Below the pieces are notes generated by a model. The model was not told the DNA's origin and made no database searches. It worked only from the letters and a program-made list of their open reading frames with translations. A stretch of DNA of 64,000 nt. Origin: an uncultured Clostridia bacterium (lineage in GTDB: Bacteria > Bacillota > Clostridia > TANB77 > CAG-508). The translations under genes were made by a program, and so were the position numbers. Location of the stretch: positions 45,172 through 109,171 of the forward strand of contig CAKOYQ010000004.1 of the NCBI GenBank assembly GCA_934130935.1, read 5' to 3'. Positions 54,474 to 63,464 of the stretch are shown one piece after another (position 1 is the first letter of the stretch; the number at the start of each line of letters is the position of its first letter).

Positions 54474-56311
54474 TAACGTTCTTCTCCTTCCTTTTGTATT
54501 TTGAAGTCTAAAGGTTCTTTTCCTTTGCTATTTCTTCGTATTTCTTGCAGAGTCGTTTCTTCTTGTTCTAATATCTTACTATTAACTCTATATCTATTTC
54601 TATATATTTCTTTCTCTTCTTCTGGTATAGTAAGTTCTAATAATATTTCTAACTTTTCTTCTCTTGATAAATCTGAAGCTTTAAGTTCCTCAAATACATT
54701 CAAATAATATCTCTCTTGACTTGTTCTCATTTCTTCTGATTTTGACTGTATAATATTTAATTTTTCAGACGCAGATATAATCCCTCCAAATAAGTTTATA
54801 TTTTCTATCCATGTTTCTGGCTCTATCGTTCCATTTGGTATTCTAAATTCTACTGTTTTTTTATAATTATTAGTTACATTCATAAAGTTAATTCCTGAAT
54901 GTCTCGTAGATTGAACAGATTGTAGTTGTTGCACAAAATTAGAAAGTTCCGTCTCATTTGTAATATTTATAGTTCCTTTTTCTAAAGCTTCTTCTACTTT
55001 TTCTGATATTGGAACAGCATATTTTGAAGCTGCACCAAATCTTGTTATTTCTCCTTCTTTATTACTTATAATATATAATATTTCTTCTACATTTCCCCAC
55101 ATTTCTACTAGATTAGCATATGATTGATATGTTGTTAAATAATCTGCTCCAATATGAACATGTCCACCACATCTTTCTGATGCATAAGCTCCTAAGGTTT
55201 TTAACATGTTACATATGTTATATATCTCTCTACTATCTTTTTCTGATCCTACTAAAACTGGTGAGATAATTTCTGTTCCCTCTTCTAAACTTCCATCCCT
55301 TTTTGCTCTCCAGCCATTAAATAAAGCTTGTTTCATAGTTCCAAAGCCTTCTGCTTCTATTTCTACTCCAACAGTCATTCCTTGTGATAGATTGATTTTT
55401 TTCATATTCTCAACATCTTTGTTAATCCCGTTTTCTATAATATCACGATCTTTTGTTCCTAAAATTAATATTAGTTTATCTTTTTCTGTTAAATTCAATT
55501 TCTTATCTTCTATGCATGACTTTATATAATCCATGTCTCTTACACATTTTATCAATTTTACTTTGTCTTCTGTACTTAAACCTAGACTGTAATCTTCTAT
55601 ACATGATTTTATAAATTCTGGATTATCAGTTTGTTTTATTAATTCTACTTTATCTTCAATATTTGATATTAAATCATCATCTTTTATACACCTTAAAATA
55701 TATTCTAAATCTTTAGTGTCAGCAATTAATTCTGTTTTTTCTTTAATACTTAATCCTAAAGTTTCATCTCTTACACATTTTTTTGTAAATTCATTATCCC
55801 CTATTTCTTTTATTAATGCAACTTTATTTTCTGTAGTCAAGCCTAAGTTGTTATCTTTTATACATCTTTTTGTAAATTCGCTGTCATTTATATCTTTTAT
55901 TAGCTGCATTTTATAAAATGAATTCAATTTAAAATTATCGTCTTGCACACATAATTTCATATAGCTTATGTCATCTGTTTTTTTAATTAATTGCATTTTA
56001 TAATAATCACTTAATTTTGATTTTTTTTGTTCTAAATATGATTTTATATATTCTTTATCTGTCATTTCTTGAACTAAATCTACTTGCCTGTCCAAACTTA
56101 ATCCTAATGAATAATTTTCTATACACTCTTTTGTAAATTCTTCATCTTTCAATAACTTAATCAACATGAATTTTTGATCAATACTCAATATCATTGTATT
56201 CTTTCTTAAACATTTTTTTACATATGCTTTGTCTTCTTCTGTTATGTCCTGTTTTCTCAATAATTTTAATATATAGTCCTTTTTATCAAATATATCTGTA
56301 AAATTTCTCAT
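54473..56311 (-). CDS. Amidoligase-family protein with nine N-terminal 29-residue repeats
   Basis: 612 residues. From about residue 40 to 300 runs an array of nine 29-residue units of consensus L-[ST]-x3-K-x2-LI-x3-D-x-E-[FY]-x-K-x-CI-x-D. From about 310 the amidoligase_2 domain begins: TVGVEIEAEGFG, AKRDGSLEEGTEIISPVL, CGGHVHIGADYL, TRHSGINFMNV and KTVEFRIPNGTIEPETWIEN, with Glu/Asp/Arg expected for the glutamine-synthetase/GCS fold. Family members are predicted to form amide bonds in peptide or cell-wall modification. The repeat array is probably a helical binding platform. It is coupled to the 137-residue gene. Confidence 0.8.
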   Translation of the reverse strand: MRNFTDIFDKKDYILKLLRKQDITEEDKAYVKKCLRKNTMILSIDQKFMLIKLLKDEEFTKECIENYSLGLSLDRQVDLVQEMTDKEYIKSYLEQKKSKLSDYYKMQLIKKTDDISYMKLCVQDDNFKLNSFYKMQLIKDINDSEFTKRCIKDNNLGLTTENKVALIKEIGDNEFTKKCVRDETLGLSIKEKTELIADTKDLEYILRCIKDDDLISNIEDKVELIKQTDNPEFIKSCIEDYSLGLSTEDKVKLIKCVRDMDYIKSCIEDKKLNLTEKDKLILILGTKDRDIIENGINKDVENMKKINLSQGMTVGVEIEAEGFGTMKQALFNGWRAKRDGSLEEGTEIISPVLVGSEKDSREIYNICNMLKTLGAYASERCGGHVHIGADYLTTYQSYANLVEMWGNVEEILYIISNKEGEITRFGAASKYAVPISEKVEEALEKGTINITNETELSNFVQQLQSVQSTRHSGINFMNVTNNYKKTVEFRIPNGTIEPETWIENINLFGGIISASEKLNIIQSKSEEMRTSQERYYLNVFEELKASDLSREEKLEILLELTIPEEEKEIYRNRYRVNSKILEQEETTLQEIRRNSKGKEPLDFKIQKEGEER

Positions 56312-56338
56312 TTTTATTTATACCTCCTTGTTTTTATT

Positions 56339-56381
56339 ATACGTTGAAATATAAGCTTTGAAACTTGTATTTCAACGTATA
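56339..56381. terminator. Hairpin between permease and amidoligase genes
   Basis: ATACGTTGAAATA pairs with TATTTCAACGTAT, a perfect 13-bp stem with a 17-nt loop. It has no clear T-run, so terminator activity is uncertain; it might be an operator. Confidence 0.5.
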
Positions 56382-56400
56382 CTCTTATAGCTTAAAATTT

Positions 56401-57198
56401 TTATTTTATAATCTTCTTTTCTAATAAAACAATGCTTTCATACATTAAAGCCGCTACTATTGCAAGAATTATAACACTTGTCATAACTAGGTCTAGTTGG
56501 AATACCTGCCCTCCATAAACAATTAAATATCCTAATCCTCCTTTAGATACCAAGAATTCTCCTGATATTACTCCTACTAATGAAAGTCCTATATTAACTT
56601 TTAAAGTATTAAAAAATGTTGGTATATTTGATGGTATTACAATTTTACTTAATATTTGAAATTTATTTGCATTGAATGTTTTTACCATTTTTATTTTTTC
56701 TTTGTCTGTATGTAGAAATCCATTTAATATATCAAGTATTGTAACTATTAGTGAAATTGCTAATGCCATTACAATTATTGCAGGCATACCAGCTCCTACC
56801 CAGATTATTATTACAGGACCTAGTGCTATTTTAGGCAAACTATTTAATACAACCAAAAAAGGCTCAGATACTTTAGAAATAAATGGAGACCACCACAATA
56901 TTATTGCAATTATTACTCCTGCAATACTTCCTAATCCAAATCCTATTACTGTTTCTTCACATGTAATTTTTAAGTGTTCTAATAGATTATTTGATGATAA
57001 ATTCATAAATGTTTTTATTATTCTGGATGGCTGACTAGCTATGAAACTATCTATTATTCCTTTCCTTGCAAGTATTTCCCATAAAGTAACAAATACAATA
57101 ATTATTAATATTTGAGTAACTAAAGTCTCAATTTTTCTTATTTTTATTTTTCTGAGATATTTTTTTCGCTCTTTAGAAATTATTTTTTTCTTATTCAT
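56401..57198 (-). CDS. NitT/TauT-type ABC transporter permease
   Basis: 265 residues, six hydrophobic segments, SsuC/TauC type. The EAA-type coupling loop is TFNANKFQILSKIVIPSNIP (Gly replaced by Asn-Lys-type residues) and GLSLVGVISGEFLVSKGGLG is the family C-terminal motif. The start at 57198 is preferred since the longer ORF would begin in a segment without ribosome site. It should pair with the SBP at 51506, but its ATPase gene upstream is broken. Confidence 0.85.
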   Translation of the reverse strand: MNKKKIISKERKKYLRKIKIRKIETLVTQILIIIVFVTLWEILARKGIIDSFIASQPSRIIKTFMNLSSNNLLEHLKITCEETVIGFGLGSIAGVIIAIILWWSPFISKVSEPFLVVLNSLPKIALGPVIIIWVGAGMPAIIVMALAISLIVTILDILNGFLHTDKEKIKMVKTFNANKFQILSKIVIPSNIPTFFNTLKVNIGLSLVGVISGEFLVSKGGLGYLIVYGGQVFQLDLVMTSVIILAIVAALMYESIVLLEKKIIK

Positions 57199-57306
57199 AA
57201 TTATCACATCACTTTCGTTTTTACATTTGTATCCCTGATACATTTTATGTAAAATTCAATGTTGATGTGATAATTAAGTTTCATAACGTTTTATTCTTTT
57301 CAGTTT

Positions 57307-57495
57307 TTATATATTTTTTTCTTCTAACTCCTTCCACATCAAATTAAAATATTGACTGAATTTAGGATTTTCTCGACAATTTAATGGTGTCCTGTGTTCC
57401 ATTTCGAACTCGATATTATGTATGTTTTTTACTGTTGCTGGCCTTGTTGAAAGGACTATAACTCTATCTGACATACTTATTGCTTCTGGTTGATG
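57307..57495 (-). pseudogene. C-terminal remnant of a NitT/TauT ABC transporter ATPase
   Basis: The open frame reads PEAISMSDRVIVLSTRPATV and continues to KFSQYFNLMWKELEEKNI before TAA at 57307, the last 60 residues of an SsuB/TauB ATPase starting right after the H-loop histidine. Walker A, signature and Walker B are absent, and a stop codon precedes the fragment. The gene was deleted upstream of about 57496, so this importer is probably inactive unless another ATPase serves it. Confidence 0.75.
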
Positions 57496-57585
57496 TTAAA
57501 ATAGACAGTATTAATAATGTTAAAACTTTCTTATTCATTTTTCTTTTCAATTCTTTATGCTTCATTTATACATCTTTACAACTTG

Positions 57586-57905
57586 TTAATCAAATTCTTT
57601 TAAAACAATTTTTCCTTTTTCTTCTTTTATTTTTTCTGGATCATTAATTCCTTTATAAATCGTAATAGTTTTACAATGCCTATATGAATATTGACCATCA
57701 GGATAATATAAATTTTCCTCAACTACTATTTTATCATCATAAACATATATATCTTCATCAGGGCCATCCAAATAAGACATATGTTTTTCTATTTTTTTAT
57801 ATAATTATCTGGAATAATATATTTGCTATTCTTATGAATTAATATACTTAATACGCCTATTACTAAAAGTATGATTATCACAATTATTATACTCTTTTTC
57901 TTCAT
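57586..57905 (-). CDS. Small membrane-anchored protein split by an A-run frameshift
   Basis: The first part, from ATG 57905 (AGGAG 9 nt upstream), is a membrane anchor: MKKKSIIIVIIILLVIGVLS and a short linker ending NYIKK, stop at 57789. The second part in the -1 frame continues KHMSYLDGPDEDIYVYDDKI to 57586 (64 residues counted from its own Met). The junction is a run of seven A. Either a homopolymer error or indel, or slippage on A-AAA-AAA, would join them into one anchored extracytoplasmic protein of 106 residues. This break is unlike the CGG-A sites. No family recognised. Confidence 0.5.
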
Positions 57906-58014
57906 GTTTTTCATCTCCTATATAAATTACTTTCAATTTTTTGAATATCTTTTATAATTTTACGTAAAACTTTTGTTTTTGTCAATAGTCCAAAATTTTT
58001 TCAAACTCTGAAAT

Positions 58015-58164
58015 TTAAATTTTTATATCAAATTTAAATTGTTTTATCCCGCATACTACCTCCGTTGTCTTCTCTAATTTGCCAATTAAGAAATGTGATA
58101 TTAGTTTTTCTATTTCTTCACCTTTTTCATCAAAATACATATTAACTTTAAATGATTCTTTCAT
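58015..58164 (-). CDS. Small protein upstream of the TauT remnant (49 aa)
   Basis: ATG at 58164 after a very good ribosome site (GCAGGAGGATAT). MKESFKVNMYFDEKGEEIEK begins a strand and helix; the ORF ends VVCGIKQFKFDIKI. An in-frame ATG at 58194 would add 10 residues but include the ribosome site. Possibly a small accessory gene of the recombinase-bearing element; family unknown. Confidence 0.5.
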   Translation of the reverse strand: MKESFKVNMYFDEKGEEIEKLISHFLIGKLEKTTEVVCGIKQFKFDIKI

Positions 58165-58259
58165 ATATCCTCCTGCAGTTTTAATATTATTCATTTAAAT
58201 TTATATGCTTCGAAATGCTTATTATTCTGGTTTTAAACATATAAAATAATGTGTAAAGA

Positions 58260-58290
58260 GTGGACTTATACTCAAATGAGTATAGTCCAC
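58260..58290 (-). terminator. Intrinsic terminator of the GC-richer gene at 58.3 kb
   Basis: GTGGAC-TATACTC pairs with GAGTATA-GTCCAC (one bulge) across a 4-nt loop; CTCTTTACAC follows on the minus strand. Confidence 0.6.
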
Positions 58291-58312
58291 CCTAGTTTTG
58301 AATTTTGTTTCC

Positions 58313-58690
58313 TTAAGGTTTACGAATCACTATCAACGGTACCGTAAACAAGCTTTCCGTATACGAATAGAAATCAATGGGCTCAACGTATGTTGCGGGC
58401 TCATCATATTCAATCGCGCGTGTGCCGCCAATAAGACGACAATAGCCGTTTTTCCATACTACCATCCGATACCAATTTGCAGTATCAGTCTGGTTACAAA
58501 GACGTTCCCAGCTTTCTCCATTGGAAATCCTCTGTGCCCATTCAAGAGCCTGCTCAACCCAGTCTGCCATCAGTCCATTGGCATACTCCTTGAGGTCCGT
58601 CACTGTTTTGGCCCCATTCCATTTCTTTTCTGGAATGAACGTATAAAACTTCGAAGCATATTTTTCAGGATGCTTGCCTACTGCTGTGGA
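58313..58690 (-). pseudogene. Foreign-composition gene, 5' end degraded
   Basis: A clearly GC-richer stretch with its own terminator. The open frame gives KYASKFYTFIPEKKWNGAKT, then (from a GTG at 58603) a 96-residue part with ALEWAQRISNGESWERLCNQ and NWYRMVVWKNGYCRLIGGTR. No ATG opens the frame. An upstream piece in another frame (IIADVVATFNPQQ) looks like its true N-terminal continuation, separated by one missing base. It uses CGG as ordinary Arg (YRM, codon CGG-A at 58466-58468), where +1 reading would hit a stop. It resembles phage/plasmid hypothetical proteins of higher-GC gut Firmicutes. Confidence 0.5.
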
Positions 58691-58832
58691 TTAAAAGTGG
58701 CAACCACATCTGCAATTATTCTTATTTCCTATGTTAATACTATACTATAAATTCGACTAAATGGCAATAGAAAAGTCAAATTTTTCCTATAGCATAAATT
58801 ATAGTACTTTATCTTCAATTTTAATCATTTAA

Positions 58833-60362
58833 TTATTTAAAATTGAAATACAAATCTACTTGTTTGTCTTGATGAATTTCAATTCTATTAATGATTACTT
58901 TCATGAATTCTGGTGTTGGTTCTTTTAGGCTTAAAAATCCTTGTACAATGCTTTTTATTTTTTCAGTATCATCTTGTTTTGATTCTTCTCTTTGCTGTTT
59001 AATTTCTATGTATTCGTTTTCTTTTTGCTTTATTTCATCTTTAAATTTTTTCAATAATCTTTCATACATTTCTTCACTTATTTTATTGTTTAATTTATCT
59101 ACATACATTTGGTCAATATTATTATTTATCATTTTAATCTGATTTTCTATTTTTTGAAGCATTTTTCCATAATCATATTGTGTCATTTTCTTTTTTATAT
59201 TTAACTCTATTTTTTCATTATCAATATCTTTAAATAATCTTTTTATATAATTAAGAACTGTTTCTTCTAAATTATTATAACTAAATCCATGCGAAGTGCA
59301 AAGCCCTAATTTTGAGTTTCTTCGGTAGTTGTTACATATCATGTAATATCGTTCTTTCTTTTTTCCTCTTACACCAATCTTATGCTTACATTCATAACAA
59401 AAAAGTAAACCATCTAGCAAAAACATATTTTTCTTTTCATTCCTATTGTAGCTTTGAACTATTACCATTTTTTGTACCATGTCAAAAACTTTTTTATCTA
59501 TTATTGGTGGGTGTGTATTTTCTACAGTAATCCATTTTTTTTCTGGATTTAATCTTAGTTTTCTATTTTTATAACTTATTCTGCTTCTTTTATTTTGCTG
59601 AGTTGTTCCTATATATACTTTATTTCTTAATATATTTTTTATTGTCTTATTCTCCCAAAATGAGTCTTTATTATATCTTGATTGATTTGATGTAGGAATA
59701 TTGTTTGCATTTAAATAATCCCTTATAACTCCAACTTGATTTCCCGCTAAAGCCATCTCAAAAATAGTTTTTACTATTTCAGCTTCTGATTCACAAATTA
59801 TTAGTTTGTTTCTATCATTTGGGTCTTTTATATATCCTATTGCTGTTTTTCCTCCTACCCATTTCCCTTGTTTTTGCATGGTATGTAAAGCTGTCCTAAT
59901 CTTTTTCGATAAATCTTTAGAATACATATCATTTAATATTGATTTAAAAGGTGCAATATCATTATTTCCATTTGATGTTTCAAATGTATCTATTCCATCA
60001 GTTACAGAAACATATCTAACATTATTTTCAGGAAACCATTTTTCTATGTATTCTCCTGTTTCTATATAATCACGTCCTAAACGAGATAAATCTTTTGTTA
60101 CAACCATATTAATATTTCCATTTTCTATATCTCTTATCATTCTTTGAAAACCTGGTCTATTAAAATTTGTTCCTGTAAAACCTTGATCAATATATGTATC
60201 TATTAATTGATACTTCCATCCTAATTTTTGCACATATTCTGTTAGTAATGTTCTTTGATTTTTTATACTTTCACTTTCATCATAACCTCTATCTGCATCT
60301 TCTTTTGACAGTCTTATATAAATTGCTACTCTGTATATTGTTTTTTCTATTTGCTCAAGCAT
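58833..60362 (-). CDS. Large serine recombinase (site-specific integrase)
   Basis: 509 residues. Resolvase domain with catalytic Ser in VAIYIRLSKEDADRGYDESE, Arg in VTKDLSRLGRDYIETG and IDQGFTGTNFNRPGFQRMI. Next are the recombinase domain (GKTAIGYIKDPND, ILRNKVYIGTTQQNKR), the zinc ribbon LFCYECKHKIGVRGKKKERY with CNNYRRNSKLGLCTSH and a coiled-coil (about 385-470). It is the Tn1549/TnpX-like type that integrates elements at specific sites. Its own element appears small or degraded: around it are GC-richer fragments, the TauT deletion and a long hairpin at 60482. Confidence 0.92.
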   Translation of the reverse strand: MLEQIEKTIYRVAIYIRLSKEDADRGYDESESIKNQRTLLTEYVQKLGWKYQLIDTYIDQGFTGTNFNRPGFQRMIRDIENGNINMVVTKDLSRLGRDYIETGEYIEKWFPENNVRYVSVTDGIDTFETSNGNNDIAPFKSILNDMYSKDLSKKIRTALHTMQKQGKWVGGKTAIGYIKDPNDRNKLIICESEAEIVKTIFEMALAGNQVGVIRDYLNANNIPTSNQSRYNKDSFWENKTIKNILRNKVYIGTTQQNKRSRISYKNRKLRLNPEKKWITVENTHPPIIDKKVFDMVQKMVIVQSYNRNEKKNMFLLDGLLFCYECKHKIGVRGKKKERYYMICNNYRRNSKLGLCTSHGFSYNNLEETVLNYIKRLFKDIDNEKIELNIKKKMTQYDYGKMLQKIENQIKMINNNIDQMYVDKLNNKISEEMYERLLKKFKDEIKQKENEYIEIKQQREESKQDDTEKIKSIVQGFLSLKEPTPEFMKVIINRIEIHQDKQVDLYFNFK

Positions 60363-60481
60363 TTTAATTCACTCTCCTCATACTATTTATACATCTGTTT
60401 TCTTATAAAAATTCTTCCTTATATTAAAATTTATTTTAGAATTTTTTAAATATGTCCACATCTGCTCATAAATAGTTCAAA

Positions 60482-60519
60482 GGTAGGTATGCGACAGCTC
60501 TCGCTATCGCATATCTACC
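60482..60519. other. Long hairpin upstream of the serine recombinase, candidate attachment-end structure
   Basis: GGTAGGTATGCGACAGC pairs with GCTATCGCATATCTACC with two mismatches across TCTC. It is GC-rich compared with its surroundings and lacks a T-run. It lies 120 bp from the recombinase start and 27 bp after the surface-protein stop. It could be a terminator, an element end or an attachment site. Confidence 0.45.
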
Positions 60520-60545
60520 CTAGCGAGTAAAATATATCATCAATT

Positions 60546-61691
60546 TTATTTAACAGCATTGGTTTTTGATTTTTTTCTCTTTACTATTGTTAATGCACCA
60601 ATAGTTGCTATAGAAATTACAAATAACATTACACTTGTTAGAATATTATCTCCTGTTTTTGGATTATTTGTTGCATTTTTTACTTGTTCTGCTTTGTTTT
60701 CTGTTTCTTGTATTGGATTTGTTGGTGTAACTTGTGCATTTGATGTCTTTTCAGACTCTCCTGATGTCGTTGGTTTTTCCTGTGAGTTTTCTGTTGGTGT
60801 AATTATCAAGCTTGTGTCAACCCACATTGTTGCATATTCTCCTTCATTATATTGTAACATCGGGTCATAGTCAGTAGTGTCATAATCGTAATACTTACCA
60901 TTTATTTTTAATTTAGTATCAGTTGTAAAACAATATCCTTCTGCAGCCTTAAAATATATTCCATAAGTATAAGACTTACCACTTTCAAATTTTGTAAATA
61001 AATCATCAGGATTGTTGATGTTCCAAAAATCAGCAGCATAATAATATTTTTTACCTCCATCAGTACTCCAATATTCAGATTGATAAATATATGGAACATT
61101 ATCAGGTGTTTTTCCTGTAAAAACAGGCTTGTCTCCTACTTTAAAACTAATTGTTGCATTATTTATCTCAACGACACTAATATGTTGGTATTTAATAGTT
61201 TTAGGTTTTATTGTTTTTACAGCAACTACAAACAGCTTTGTTCCAGAATTCGTTACATTTGCACTATTAACATATGTCCCATTTACCATTACTTTTTTAT
61301 CAGTTGCAAATGTATTTCCATCTTTTGCTTTAAGAGAAATACTATACATATAGATTTTTCCCTCTTCAAAAGTAGTTATTTTTTTGTCTTGTGAAAGAGC
61401 ATTGTTCTTGCTCTCATCAGAATACCAAAACTTAACTGGTAGAGATTCACCATTTTCATTAGTTTTCATTTCTTCCCAACATTCATACTCTATATCATAT
61501 TGTTCATACCAAGGATCCATTATGATGGCTGTTGCTTTTGGAGCATCACCGGGATTATAATTAAAAGTTACACCTTCAATATCTACATCACCAATTTCTG
61601 AGGCCGCAAATACTATCATTGGCATAACAGATAAAGCAAAACAAAGTAGTAACATAGTAGTAATAAATATTTTAATTTTTTTTATTTTCAT
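60546..61691 (-). CDS. Sortase-anchored surface protein, NPKTG type (381 aa)
   Basis: Signal peptide (IFITTMLLLCFALSVMPMIV), two related beta modules (about 40-145 and 160-285: CWEEMKTNENGESLPVKFWY and YWSTDGGKKYYYAADFWN, both with Y-x-Y-x-I-x-x-K-A-x-[DE]-G), a Pro/Thr/Ser/Glu-rich wall-spanning region and NPKTG, membrane helix and basic tail. NPKTG instead of LPxTG points to a dedicated sortase or clade preference. The ligand is unknown. It is downstream of another NPKTG protein in one unit. GGAGGAAAAAA precedes the start. Confidence 0.8.
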   Translation of the reverse strand: MKIKKIKIFITTMLLLCFALSVMPMIVFAASEIGDVDIEGVTFNYNPGDAPKATAIIMDPWYEQYDIEYECWEEMKTNENGESLPVKFWYSDESKNNALSQDKKITTFEEGKIYMYSISLKAKDGNTFATDKKVMVNGTYVNSANVTNSGTKLFVVAVKTIKPKTIKYQHISVVEINNATISFKVGDKPVFTGKTPDNVPYIYQSEYWSTDGGKKYYYAADFWNINNPDDLFTKFESGKSYTYGIYFKAAEGYCFTTDTKLKINGKYYDYDTTDYDPMLQYNEGEYATMWVDTSLIITPTENSQEKPTTSGESEKTSNAQVTPTNPIQETENKAEQVKNATNNPKTGDNILTSVMLFVISIATIGALTIVKRKKSKTNAVK

Positions 61692-61712
61692 TTTTTTCCT
61701 CCTAGTATTTTC

Positions 61713-63026
61713 TTATTTTTTTCTTTTTGTGTTGTTAACTATTACTAATGTAATTATTCCTAATAAAACAATTGTAAACAGTACAAAGTATGCTATAACA
61801 TTATCACCTGTTTTAGGGTTTGTAATCGTATTATCGTTTTGAACATCATTGTTGGCTGAATTTCTATTTTCAGTGTTTTGTTGTTTTTCTTTTATTGCAA
61901 ATTTTGTTATAGCTTCTCCATTATCTGAAAAAGCAACCTTTAATGTGTGTTCTCCTACAGATACTGTTTTTAAGTATTCATCTTTTAAAGTAATAATTGT
62001 ACTTCCTGATTTTGAGTCATAATTTGTAGTATCTAGCAATTTATTGTCTACATATACTTTGTTTGTAAACAAGCTATAATCTGCATCTATTTTAAATGTT
62101 GCATTTTTTGATCCGTCAATGATATATGTTTGATTTGCTCCTTCAATGAATTTATATTCTTTAGGACTAACTTCTTCTTTTACATATTGAAATGTGAATT
62201 CATAAGTGCATCTAGTATAATAATCAAATCTTGTTTCAAGTATAATTCCGTCATCAAGGTCATCAAAATTCAATGCGGAACCTGTATATTGAGTATGAAA
62301 TCCTTTAAAAACTTCACTTTTTTTAGTTCCAACATTTACTGCAGTTAATATTGCTTTATTTTCTGATTCATTTCCCACTATTTTTATAACAGCTTCACTT
62401 TCATTTTCAGTTTTTAATAAACTTCCATTAACATTTTTGTAATATAAAGTTTTACCTAAATCTGCAAATGATTTTAATCCTTCTGTTAACTCATCATCTT
62501 TAGAAAAATCAATTAGATATTCTTTTTCACTAGTTAAATCAATTACACCTTTTGATGTTATATTATCATAAGCATTTTCAACTTTTGTATTAATAGCTGT
62601 TATTGTTCTTACAAGTTTAACATCTAATGTGCCACTAAATTTATTTGATTCTAATTTGAATGTAGATCTAGTTTCCTCTAATATTGATGTAGTAATAGGA
62701 TAATACCAATTATTGATGTTTAATTTTATAGGTGTATTAGCACCAGAAACGCTTGCATCTTCAATTTCTTCAATTACAAACTTATACTCTGCTTCGTTTA
62801 AATCAATTTTCATATCATTTGAGATATTAGCAACTAATTCATCACCTTTAAATAATTGTATTTTTCCTATTTTGCTATATTCTACATAACCATCATGAAT
62901 AATTCCACCTTCAAAATTTAATGTTACTTCATTTTTGTTTTCAGCATATACTTTGGTCATTGGAAATATTAAACTAACTAATAAGCAAAATATAAGCAAT
63001 ATTGATAGCGTCTTTGTTTTTGCCAT
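61713..63026 (-). CDS. Sortase-anchored surface protein, NPKTG type (437 aa)
   Basis: Signal peptide (LSILLIFCLLVSLIFPMTKV), beta-rich extracellular domains (about 30-375) with an Ig-like end (KYLKTVSVGEHTLKVAFSDN-type strand), then TNPKTGDNVIAYFVLFTIVL and the tail NNTKRKK. It shares the NPKTGDN signal with the next gene but not its body. First gene of the pair; AGGGAGGG precedes the start. Likely an adhesin or sensor at the cell wall. Confidence 0.78.
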   Translation of the reverse strand: MAKTKTLSILLIFCLLVSLIFPMTKVYAENKNEVTLNFEGGIIHDGYVEYSKIGKIQLFKGDELVANISNDMKIDLNEAEYKFVIEEIEDASVSGANTPIKLNINNWYYPITTSILEETRSTFKLESNKFSGTLDVKLVRTITAINTKVENAYDNITSKGVIDLTSEKEYLIDFSKDDELTEGLKSFADLGKTLYYKNVNGSLLKTENESEAVIKIVGNESENKAILTAVNVGTKKSEVFKGFHTQYTGSALNFDDLDDGIILETRFDYYTRCTYEFTFQYVKEEVSPKEYKFIEGANQTYIIDGSKNATFKIDADYSLFTNKVYVDNKLLDTTNYDSKSGSTIITLKDEYLKTVSVGEHTLKVAFSDNGEAITKFAIKEKQQNTENRNSANNDVQNDNTITNPKTGDNVIAYFVLFTIVLLGIITLVIVNNTKRKK

Positions 63027-63178
63027 GTTTTTTTACCCTCCCTTATATATTTTTTTATTTTATCATGATCGTATATATTCTACTATAAAAATATATACAC
63101 TTTAATATTTTTTGCCAATATTTCCGTGCCAGTTTGGTAATTTCATTCATAATTCAAATTGTGATTTGTATAAATCTT

Positions 63179-63412
63179 TTAGCGTCCTGCATTTAAGCCT
63201 ATTAAAACATATATGCCTAATATGTAAAAGGATAAAACTCCTACAATTATTGATATTATCAATGCTACTAATATTTTTATAACTAATTTCCAATGTTTTT
63301 TATCTTTTTTTTGAATATCATTATATACTATTTTGTTTTTTCTTATTATGAAAAAAAGTTGTATCAAAAAAATTCCCACACAAACAATAAACGGATATAT
63401 TATTAATTGCAT
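63179..63412 (-). CDS. Small membrane protein with two helices (77 aa)
   Basis: The start at 63412 is chosen because GAGGAGGAATATGT precedes it; a longer frame to 63463 lacks a ribosome site. Helix 1 is IIYPFIVCVGIFLIQLFFII, a basic cytosolic loop follows (KKDKKHWK), and helix 2 is VALIISIIVGVLSFYILGIY. Downstream of and probably co-transcribed with the thioesterase gene. Family unknown. Confidence 0.6.
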   Translation of the reverse strand: MQLIIYPFIVCVGIFLIQLFFIIRKNKIVYNDIQKKDKKHWKLVIKILVALIISIIVGVLSFYILGIYVLIGLNAGR

Positions 63413-63464
63413 ACATATTCCTCCTCTACAAATTACTAAGTTATTGTTATAATTTGCCTTCATA

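Noticed and set aside
58298..58750. 150-residue plus-strand ORF
   Set aside because: The antisense shadow of the GC-richer minus-strand gene; no ribosome site, and the minus frame has better protein-like sequence and a terminator.
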